A stretch of DNA of 5,845 nt from Sulfurovum sp. (lineage in GTDB: Bacteria; Campylobacterota; Campylobacteria; Campylobacterales; Sulfurovaceae), in contig JAGGRU010000325.1 in the NCBI GenBank assembly GCA_021159425.1, forward strand, positions 1 to 5,845. The letters are read 5' to 3'. A program made the translations under genes and the position numbers. The notes below the pieces were generated by a model. The model was not told where the DNA came from. It did no database searches and saw only the letters and a program-made list of their open reading frames with translations. The first letter of the stretch is position 1. Each line of letters opens with the position of its first letter. This document shows positions 1-5,265 of this stretch, piece by piece.

Positions 1-218
1 GTCTGGGTAATAAACATTATGGTTTTCATGCTGAAGTACATTACAATCCAAGAGGAATGGAATATTACTGGATAGGGTTACCTAAACTGGAATGGATGAA
101 GACCACAGGGCATACCACAGACTTTGAAGCGATCAATGACGGCTATGTTTCTGTATCCCCTGTTCAGCTCGATATGACTTCTCATGATGATATCAAATCA
201 CTGGAATCTTGGCTTTGA
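1..218 (+). CDS. surE: 5'/3'-nucleotidase SurE, C-terminal end (5' end outside window)
   Basis: The frame beginning at base 3 is open for 71 codons and ends in TGA at 216-218. SurE is a metal-dependent phosphatase that removes phosphate from nucleoside monophosphates in the cytoplasm and is linked to stress and stationary-phase survival. The visible part is the C-terminal region: a YNPRG...YYWIGLP segment, then DFEAINDGYVSVSPVQLD, ending in SLESWL, which matches the usual SurE ending (GY-S-TPL-D-T followed by a short helix with Leu-Trp-Leu). The N-terminal metal-binding half (DDG and related motifs) is not in the window, so activity cannot be judged. The stop codon overlaps the start of the following ThiF/TcdA-type gene by four bases, which suggests one transcript and coupled translation. 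I recall the same surE-ThiF order in Campylobacter. Family assignment is strong despite the short fragment. Confidence 0.92.
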   Translation, partial: LGNKHYGFHAEVHYNPRGMEYYWIGLPKLEWMKTTGHTTDFEAINDGYVSVSPVQLDMTSHDDIKSLESWL

Positions 219-853
219 GATATGAACGTTGCCGTATGCTCTTTGGAGATGAAGACTTTAATAAACTCCAAAAGGCGAAGATACTGATACTTGGCGTAGG
301 TGGTGTAGGATCTTACGCACTTGACTGTCTTTACCGTTCCGGAGTGAAAGATATTACTATTTTAGACTACGATACTTATGATGAGACGAACAAGAACAGA
401 CAGATAGGTTCTGAAGCTGTCGGAGAAAGTAAAATAGATACTTTAGTTAAACTCTACCCCGGTATACAAGCTATACATCAACAAATGACCATGCTGTGGA
501 TAGAGAGTTTTGATTTTGACCCTTATGACATCATCATCGATGCTGCTGACACTACAAAAGTAAAAATAGAACTGGCAAAAAAAGAATACAAGAAACTCAT
601 CATGTCCGTAGGTTCGGCCAAACGTTTTGATACCAACAAAATAGAAGTAGCTTCCATATGGAAAACCCATGGAGACGCACTTGCAAGAAAGATACGCAAT
701 GAACTTAAAAAAGCAAAATTCGACAGGAACTTTACTGTAGTATTTTCACCGGAAGAAGACAGATGTAAAGAAAAAGGTTCATGTGTTGCGGTAACCGGTG
801 CTTTTGGATTGACTATTTGTTCTGAAGCAATAAAGAGGATCATAAAGTCGTAG
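215..853 (+). CDS. tcdA: ThiF/E1-like adenylyltransferase, TcdA-type (tRNA ct6A dehydratase family)
   Basis: The protein has 212 residues from a TTG start at 215. It belongs to the E1/ThiF/MoeB superfamily, which activates carboxylates by adenylation. TcdA uses ATP to cyclise t6A37 of tRNA to ct6A. Visible motifs (this numbering): an RYERCRMLFG lead-in at 2-11, the glycine-rich ATP loop GVGGVGS at 27-33, the ribose-binding Asp in DYD at 51-53, the NRQIGSE motif at 61-67, and an IDAADTTKVK segment corresponding to the conserved D-x-x-x-x-K region. The later stretch IEVASIWKTHGDALARKIR resembles the TcdA-specific V-DI--T--DPLARK-R block, which favours TcdA over MoeB or ThiF. It is shorter than E. 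coli TcdA (about 268 residues), mainly at the C-terminus, where TcdA has its membrane-associated tail. Start choice: a longer reading from TTG at 209 is possible, but TTG at 215 gives a TTGA overlap with the surE stop and places GGAA (203-206) eight bases upstream. Homologues also begin near the RY residues. The TAG stop lies in a REP-like hairpin. Function as ct6A dehydratase is inferred; a generic ThiF-family role is the alternative. Confidence 0.85.
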   Translation: MRYERCRMLFGDEDFNKLQKAKILILGVGGVGSYALDCLYRSGVKDITILDYDTYDETNKNRQIGSEAVGESKIDTLVKLYPGIQAIHQQMTMLWIESFDFDPYDIIIDAADTTKVKIELAKKEYKKLIMSVGSAKRFDTNKIEVASIWKTHGDALARKIRNELKKAKFDRNFTVVFSPEEDRCKEKGSCVAVTGAFGLTICSEAIKRIIKS

Positions 854-875
854 GTCGGGGTGCCCTCACCCCGAC
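850..875 (+). repeat. REP-like element: GTAG head plus perfect 9-bp hairpin
   Basis: GTAG at 850-853 is followed directly by a perfect inverted repeat. Its arms are GTCGGGGTG (854-862) and CACCCCGAC (867-875), around a CCCT loop. A GTAG or GGAG tetranucleotide directly 5' of a GC-rich palindrome is the known layout of REP sequences mobilised by RAYT (TnpA-REP) transposases. The TAG inside the head is the stop codon of the preceding gene. The element lies between two convergent genes, 42 bp beyond the ccsBA stop. It may also act as a two-way transcription barrier, but no strong T-run follows on either strand (only TTTT at 883-886 on the + side), so it is a poor classical terminator. Copy number in the genome is unknown. 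Confidence 0.6.
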
Positions 876-917
876 GATCACATTTTAATAGAAAAATAAT
901 TTAAACAGTGATATACC

Positions 918-3900
918 TTATTTCCCCATCTTTCTATTTCTATATGCCAAAAGAGTCAACACAAACAACCCTGCAACACCATAATAAACCCACATAGGCA
1001 TAGGCACAGGATCACCTGCTGCGTAAGAGTGAAGTCCTGAAAGATAGTAGTTTACTCCAAAGTATGTCATGAGTACTGTTGAATATGCCCATGTAGATGC
1101 TACATTGTAAGCAAATGATGATTTGAATGATGGGATGAACCTAAGGTGCAATACTGCCGCATAAATGAGAATAGTCACTGCTGCCCATGTCTCTTTTGAA
1201 TCCCAACCCCAATATCGACCCCAAGACTCATTGGCCCATACACCACCGAGGAAGTTACCTACAGTATAAAGGAACAGACCTACAATAAGTGACATTTCAG
1301 AGAGATTTGTCAGCTCTTTAATGGAACGATCCATATTTTCATGCCCTTTACTGCCTCTAAAAATAAACAATATCAATACCATCAAAGAGAGAATAGACCC
1401 CAGACCAAAGAAACCATTACCCGAAATAATCGTTGCAACGTGTATCATAAGCCAGTATGATTTCAGTACAGGTACAAGGTTAGTGATCTCCGGATTGATG
1501 AAGTTCATATGTGCCACACCCATAGTCACACCTGCCAAGATAGCTGCACCACCCAAAGCAAAAGGTGAACGTCTGGCAAGAACAAGACCTGCAAATACTG
1601 TTGCACCTGCGATGAATACGATGGATTCATAGGCATTTGACCATGGTGCATGCCCTGAGATATACCAACGAATACCCATACCCACAACATGAACCATAAA
1701 TCCAAAGAACAGGATACCTAAAGCACCACGCATGATCCACTTCATGGAAAATGCCGGCTTAAGAATATTGATAAAGGCAAAGACCAATAACAAAAGTCCT
1801 AAAACAAGGTAAAGAGGAACAAGCTTGCCAAAAAGACCAAGCTTATTATATTTGATCTCCATATCAATATGACTAGGGCTTGGAAGTACTGCAGCACCAT
1901 AGGTTTTTTGATACTTGTGTAAGCCTCTAAGTGCCAGGTTCGCATTTGCCCAATCACCTGATTTAAGTGCCTGCCCTACCATAATAAAATATGCAGAAAT
2001 ACTCATTTTAACTCTTTCCTTATCTTCTGCAGGGAAATCTTTAAGTGCATTCATTGGTGCAAACCATTTATTATTTGCATCACCGGGTTTAGGGAAAATA
2101 CGAAGAATAGTACCCTGATACGCCATATAGGAGACATTCACACGTTCGTCTATGTCAAGTAGTTTTTTATCGTACTGGGTCTTTTCAAGAGGTTTTTTTC
2201 TTGATGCTTTTACTATATCTTCATAAATTTTATAACTGTTGTCTTTTTCAGAGAAGAAATCAGAGAATCTTGCGAATTTTGCCTCTTTGGGCAATCCGAT
2301 ATTTACAGCGATCTTCGGGTGTCCTATTTTGATCATAGGAACACTCTGATAGAGATTTGGCTGCATGATCATCCCCAGTAGCATTTGAGTAGATTCCAGT
2401 CCGAACATAGATGACTTTCCCGTGATCTTTGCAACAATATCATGCGCTACAGTATCTATGGGCTTCATACGACCTTGTTGATCTTGCACTGCCAATGTTC
2501 CAAACTTCTTGGCATGTTCAAGGTCATACGCATTGACTGCTTGTTTCAATTCAGGATCAAGTTTAGGTGTCGCAGCATTTGCACCTTGAGGATTTAATGC
2601 CATCAATGAGAAAAGTATTACAGCCGCTGCACCCTGCTGTAATTTACGTGCTCCCTTAAGAAGTTTTTGAAATCTGCCGTTAGGTATGAACAGACTCCAG
2701 ATCATTCCCAATGTTAACAAAATATATCCTATATATGTTGGCCATGTTCCTGGATCGTGATTGACCGAAAGGATCGTTCCTTTCTCATCCATATCATATG
2801 AAGACTGGAAAAAACGGTAATTTCTATGGTCAAGTACATGGTTCATATAGATAGCATAAGGCATATTGATATTTTGTTCTTTATCGATGAGTACAACATC
2901 ACTTGCATACGATGCCGGTGTCATAGAACCCGGATAACGTTCCAGTTTAAATTTATCCAGCTTAATAGAAAATGGCAACTCAATTAACTGTGCACCTATT
3001 CTCATATTAATATTGACACCGTCAAGTGTGATCTTTTTAAATTTACCTACCTGCCCTTTTCTTACGTTAAATGTCACAATTTCACTTTTATCATTAACAT
3101 TTACTTTAAGCTGTACGTATTCTGCTTTACCTGACTGTGTTTTAATATCATGTGAAACTGTTTTAAGGCTTGCTTTTTCATGGATGGACTTCAATACAAC
3201 TGCATTGCCACCAAACTGATAAAGCATTCTACGTGTGATGTTGTTATCGCCGACCTGAAGTTCAGAGGACTCTTTCGTTTCCATGTTCAATGTTTTTAAA
3301 CTATAGGGAAATTTCACTTTTAATGCACTCACATCACCGGTTATTTCAAATGTCGGCTTGTCTGTTCTTGTATTCTTTGCATTATAAGAGAGATAAAAGT
3401 TGCCAAAATCTTTCACCTTTCCATTCTCAAAATAGTGTATGCTTCCTTGATCGCCTGCTGACACTTTCAACTCTAAAAGTGTTTTACCTTTCGGGTCAGA
3501 TACCGCTTCCTGCTCAGATGTAGGTAGATATTTTATCAACTCTACATTTACTTTTTTGTCACCTACAGTAAGAGTCTTAGACAGATTATTCTTAGTCATT
3601 GAGGAGAAATATAGCTCTTTATCCAAAGAAGCATTAATGTCACCATTTTGTGCATACACTTCCAATGTTTTCACGTCTGAAACCATGATGTTTGTCGATT
3701 CACCTTCACGGATATGCATAATCCCTTCATATCCAATATATCGTGTGATGATCGCTCCTAAAACAATCACTAAAAAAGAAAAGTGAAAAAGGAATACCGC
3801 AGGTTTTGATTTGTAGGATTTGTATTTAATAATGTTATAGACCAGGATGGCTGTAAAATAAGCTAAAAAAACTTCAAACCATTGTGCTTTGTAGATGAGT

Positions 3901-4013
3901 GCCTGTGCTGTCTGTGTACCATAATCATTTTCTATAAATGTCGCTGTACCAACTACTACTCCAAAAATAAACAGTACCAATACTGCCATTTTCATGGAAA
4001 AAATATACTTCAT
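918..4013 (-). CDS. ccsBA: Fused cytochrome c synthetase CcsBA (System II heme exporter/lyase)
   Basis: The protein of 1031 residues is an inner-membrane cytochrome c synthetase. It carries heme from the cytoplasm to the periplasm and attaches it to CXXCH motifs of apocytochromes. The CcsB/ResB half has transmembrane segments near 8-28, 45-62 and 72-92, a large periplasmic domain (about 95-420), and a further membrane segment at 424-445. A hydrophobic stretch at 461-473 and a second periplasmic region (about 481-725) lead to the CcsA/ResC half, with segments from about 729 onward. CcsA contains the RWYISGHAPWSNAYES motif (782-797) and the tryptophan-rich WWD heme motif at 926-941. The four expected heme histidines can be placed: H77 (TM-His1), H858 in YWLMIHV (P-His1), H956 in AVLHLRF (TM-His2) and H995 in GLHSY (P-His2). 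The TM-His2 to P-His2 distance is 39, as I recall for Helicobacter hepaticus CcsBA (H858 and H897), and H77 is at the same number. The protein is longer than that homologue (about 935 residues). The ATG at 4013 follows AAGGA with eight bases between. The neighbouring genes have no obvious link to heme. Confidence 0.96.
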   Translation of the reverse strand: MKYIFSMKMAVLVLFIFGVVVGTATFIENDYGTQTAQALIYKAQWFEVFLAYFTAILVYNIIKYKSYKSKPAVFLFHFSFLVIVLGAIITRYIGYEGIMHIREGESTNIMVSDVKTLEVYAQNGDINASLDKELYFSSMTKNNLSKTLTVGDKKVNVELIKYLPTSEQEAVSDPKGKTLLELKVSAGDQGSIHYFENGKVKDFGNFYLSYNAKNTRTDKPTFEITGDVSALKVKFPYSLKTLNMETKESSELQVGDNNITRRMLYQFGGNAVVLKSIHEKASLKTVSHDIKTQSGKAEYVQLKVNVNDKSEIVTFNVRKGQVGKFKKITLDGVNINMRIGAQLIELPFSIKLDKFKLERYPGSMTPASYASDVVLIDKEQNINMPYAIYMNHVLDHRNYRFFQSSYDMDEKGTILSVNHDPGTWPTYIGYILLTLGMIWSLFIPNGRFQKLLKGARKLQQGAAAVILFSLMALNPQGANAATPKLDPELKQAVNAYDLEHAKKFGTLAVQDQQGRMKPIDTVAHDIVAKITGKSSMFGLESTQMLLGMIMQPNLYQSVPMIKIGHPKIAVNIGLPKEAKFARFSDFFSEKDNSYKIYEDIVKASRKKPLEKTQYDKKLLDIDERVNVSYMAYQGTILRIFPKPGDANNKWFAPMNALKDFPAEDKERVKMSISAYFIMVGQALKSGDWANANLALRGLHKYQKTYGAAVLPSPSHIDMEIKYNKLGLFGKLVPLYLVLGLLLLVFAFINILKPAFSMKWIMRGALGILFFGFMVHVVGMGIRWYISGHAPWSNAYESIVFIAGATVFAGLVLARRSPFALGGAAILAGVTMGVAHMNFINPEITNLVPVLKSYWLMIHVATIISGNGFFGLGSILSLMVLILFIFRGSKGHENMDRSIKELTNLSEMSLIVGLFLYTVGNFLGGVWANESWGRYWGWDSKETWAAVTILIYAAVLHLRFIPSFKSSFAYNVASTWAYSTVLMTYFGVNYYLSGLHSYAAGDPVPMPMWVYYGVAGLFVLTLLAYRNRKMGK

Positions 4014-4021
4014 TTCCTATA

Positions 4022-4026
4022 TCCTT
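4022..4026 (-). promoter_or_regulatory. Ribosome binding site of ccsBA
   Basis: On the - strand AAGGA ends eight bases before the ATG at 4013-4011. This fixes the first Met rather than Met7 or Met9 as the start, and it agrees with the heme-ligand histidine falling at position 77. Confidence 0.75.
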
Positions 4027-4060
4027 ATAATCTTCAATCTGTTCTTGCAATAATTAAGGG

Positions 4061-4066
4061 ATTATA
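4061..4066 (-). promoter_or_regulatory. Probable -10 box (TATAAT) of the ccsBA promoter
   Basis: On the - strand there is a perfect TATAAT, which would place a transcript start roughly 40 bases before the ccsBA ATG. No convincing TTGACA lies 16-18 bases upstream; the region there is ACGTAT-like. Epsilonproteobacterial housekeeping promoters often lack a defined -35 box, so this does not argue against it. It suggests ccsBA can be transcribed independently of the gene at 4132-4827, although read-through across the 118-bp gap is also possible because no terminator hairpin is visible there. Confidence 0.55.
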
Positions 4067-4131
4067 GCCGATGTTTCCTAACCATACGTTAATTCAGATT
4101 GTTTCTATCTTATTAAGGTTTTAGTGTTACA

Positions 4132-4827
4132 TTAAAGCTCTATCAGTACACGAAATCCTATAAAATAATTTCTTCCGGCAGAACCAAGATCGATCCGACT
4201 TGTACTTGTACATTTTTCAGCCCCTGCTTTGTAAGAACCACCACGCAGTACACGACCTTTTTCACTTTTTACATCATAAGCGGAACCATCTACAGGTGTT
4301 GTTGTATAATCATTTGCATATCTGTCTTGGCACCATTCCCAAACATTACCATGCATATCATAAATTCCCCAGGCATTTGGTTTTTTTAACCCTACGTTAT
4401 GTGTTACTCCTTCTGAGTTAGATGCATACCAGGCATAGTCATCCAGCATATTTTCATCATCAGCAAAACTGTACTTTGTTGTACTCCCTGCCCTGCATGC
4501 ATACTCCCACTCAGCTTCTGTCGGCAGTCTATACGTCATACCTTCTCTTTGTGTTTTCCAAGTACAGTATGCCTTTGCATCTGTCCAACGTACACGTCTC
4601 ACAGGTACATCAAAACCTAAATGCTCATGTCGTTCTTCAGGTACTTCTACACCCGTAGCCTGAGCAAAAAGCATATAGTCTTCTACTGTCACCAAATACT
4701 TAGACATCGCCACATCATAATCTATATGTACTTCATGACTTGGTTTTTCTCTATCTCTTGCATCTACATCATCGGTACCCATGAAGAAAGATCCTCTTGG
4801 TAATTGTATAAAGTTTTCATTTATCAT
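4132..4827 (-). CDS. FGE/SUMF1-fold protein (formylglycine-generating enzyme family), non-canonical active site
   Basis: The protein has 231 residues and one FGE-sulfatase (SUMF1) domain over nearly its whole length. Family landmarks, in order: LPRGSFFMGT (9-18), the VTVEDYMLFAQATG segment (46-59), VRRVRWTDAKAYCTW (76-90), the hallmark RLPTEAEWEYACRAG (100-114), AWGIYDMHGNVWEWC (152-166), RVLRGGSY (192-199) and the terminal GFRVL. Canonical FGE oxidises a sulfatase cysteine to formylglycine with two copper-binding cysteines in the context GGSW-x-C-x4-C. Here the first position is Ala201 and only the second (Cys206) remains, so the canonical copper site is incomplete and formylglycine formation is unlikely. 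Other cysteines are at 88, 111 and 166. There is no signal peptide, so it is probably cytoplasmic. No sulfatase gene is in the window. A role such as that of other non-FGE members of the fold (EgtB- or PvdO-like) is only a possibility; the substrate is unknown. AAAGGA (4839-4844) lies 11 bases upstream of the ATG, a rather long spacing. ccsBA follows on the same strand after 118 bp. Confidence 0.88.
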   Translation of the reverse strand: MINENFIQLPRGSFFMGTDDVDARDREKPSHEVHIDYDVAMSKYLVTVEDYMLFAQATGVEVPEERHEHLGFDVPVRRVRWTDAKAYCTWKTQREGMTYRLPTEAEWEYACRAGSTTKYSFADDENMLDDYAWYASNSEGVTHNVGLKKPNAWGIYDMHGNVWEWCQDRYANDYTTTPVDGSAYDVKSEKGRVLRGGSYKAGAEKCTSTSRIDLGSAGRNYFIGFRVLIEL

Positions 4828-4893
4828 AATATAATTTTTCCTTTACATATTTTGTGTTTTATTTAGTATCGTTGACTTCTTGAAAAATTTCTT

Positions 4894-4916
4894 GGAGTCG
4901 GAGACTTTAGTCCCGA
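4894..4916 (+). repeat. REP unit 1 of the doublet (GGAG head)
   Basis: The head GGAG (4894-4897) is followed by the stem TCGG, bulged A4902, GAC, the loop TTTA (4906-4909), then GTC and CCGA. All seven stem pairs are Watson-Crick. Confidence 0.65.
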
Positions 4917-4921
4917 ATATG

Positions 4922-4944
4922 GCGAGGCTAAAGCCATCGATTCC
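4922..4944 (-). repeat. REP unit 2 of the doublet (GGAA head, inverted)
   Basis: Read on the - strand, the head GGAA (4944-4941) is followed by TCGA, bulged T4936, GGC, the loop TTTA (4932-4929), then GCC and TCGC. It has the same architecture as unit 1. Two stem pairs differ by compensatory change (G-C to A-T and A-T to G-C), and the outermost pair is lost (T-C). Confidence 0.6.
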
Positions 4945-5004
4945 TAGTTTTACGAGAAGTCTAGTCTTAATTTATTTAGCTCAACAAAGTCAGAGATAAA
5001 TTTC

Positions 5005-5265
5005 TTATTCTGTATCAGCTACATCTGTGAGTCTCATCTTCCAATCTTTCGCAAGCATTTTCAAACCGTGACAATTTGTCACGGTTTCATTTCCTTCTGT
5101 CTTAAGCCTCTGTTTTAGTTTTCTCCAATAAGCTTGAGGATCTATACTCTCAGATAATATCGCTACGACATCAACAATAGAAAAAAGCCACTTCTCGTTC
5201 TCTTCATCCCAATGTGTCCTAACACTTTGCTCTTCAAATAGTTGTAGTTTGTTTTCTTTTTTCAT
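5005..5265 (-). CDS. Truncated BRO-N domain protein (N-terminal part of a BRO/DinD-like antirepressor-type protein)
   Basis: The 86-residue ORF corresponds to the N-terminal BRO-N domain of a protein family that I recall as being about 280 residues long. Visible features are the KLQLFEEQSVRTHWDEENEKW start, FSIVDVVAILS (28-38), YWRKLKQRL (46-54), the NETVTNCHGLKM block (59-70) and MRLTDVADTE (77-86). In full-length relatives the last segment continues into QLFRLIQSIPSPKAEPF, and the missing continuation is exactly what is seen in the neighbouring ORF. BRO-N domains are DNA-binding modules of phage antirepressors and related host genes. The ATG overlaps the stop of the upstream ORF (ATGA), and GAGGA (5272-5276) lies six bases before the ATG, so translation still looks supported. 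Odd points: it stops where the C-terminal half should begin; position 75 is Trp where I recall Gly in relatives (AKDGKMRL); and a perfect 25-bp palindrome lies inside the frame. It is probably a decaying partial duplicate, although a short regulatory BRO-N protein cannot be excluded. Confidence 0.75.
   Translation of the reverse strand: MKKENKLQLFEEQSVRTHWDEENEKWLFSIVDVVAILSESIDPQAYWRKLKQRLKTEGNETVTNCHGLKMLAKDWKMRLTDVADTE
5063..5087. repeat. Perfect 25-bp palindrome within the BRO-N coding sequence
   Basis: The left arm AAACCGTGACAA (5063-5074) and right arm TTGTCACGGTTT (5076-5087) are exact reverse complements around a single T. It encodes the TVTNCHGLK region of the BRO-N ORF. As RNA it could form a 10-bp stem with a five-base loop; as DNA it resembles an operator for a dimeric regulator. 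No T-run follows on either strand, so it is not a typical terminator. Confidence 0.85.

Larger units (their letters stand above)
4874..4961. repeat. REPIN/BIME-like 88-bp imperfect palindrome (two inverted REP units)
   Basis: The outer arms are GACTTCTTG (4874-4882) and CGAGAAGTC (4953-4961), which pair at 8 of 9 positions. They are followed inward by A-rich/T-rich tracts, then a GGAG head (4894-4897) on the + strand and a GGAA head (4944-4941) on the - strand. Each head leads into a small hairpin with a single bulged base and a TTTA loop. The two halves are therefore inverted copies of one unit of about 45 bp, meeting near 4917-4921. This is the layout of REP doublets (REPINs, BIMEs), short non-coding elements that depend on a RAYT transposase encoded elsewhere. 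The element fills much of the 177-bp gap between the 86-codon BRO-N ORF (stop at 5005) and the SUMF1-fold gene (start at 4827), both on the - strand. Effects on transcript stability or termination are possible but not shown. Confidence 0.7.

Noticed and set aside
854..890. Possible strong intrinsic terminator between the convergent tcdA-like gene and ccsBA.
   Set aside because: The stem is strong, but no T-run follows directly on either strand; the GTAG head fits a REP element better. A weak terminator effect is not excluded.
1321..4067. Several open frames of 60-103 codons on the + strand opposite ccsBA.
   Set aside because: They are antisense shadows of a well-conserved membrane protein gene, with no recognisable domains.
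4200..4803. Open frames on the + strand opposite the SUMF1-fold gene, rich in His and Tyr.
   Set aside because: Their composition is what antisense reading of this gene gives; there are no family motifs and no supporting start context.
4132..4827. Calling the SUMF1-fold gene a true formylglycine-generating enzyme for sulfatases.
   Set aside because: The first of the two copper-binding cysteines is Ala201, and no sulfatase is nearby.
4865..4870. GATACT on the - strand as a -10 box for the SUMF1-fold gene.
   Set aside because: It matches five of six consensus bases, but there is no -35 support and the region is AT-rich with several equally good candidates, so it was not annotated.
4949..5009. 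A - strand frame after the truncated BRO-N ORF, shifted by one base, reads about 18 codons (NKKFISDFVELNKLRLDFS) and ends in the outer arm of the REPIN-like element.
   Set aside because: It does not resemble the expected continuation of the BRO-N protein (QLFRLIQSIPSPK), so it is not a simple frameshift of that gene, and it is too short to support as a gene.
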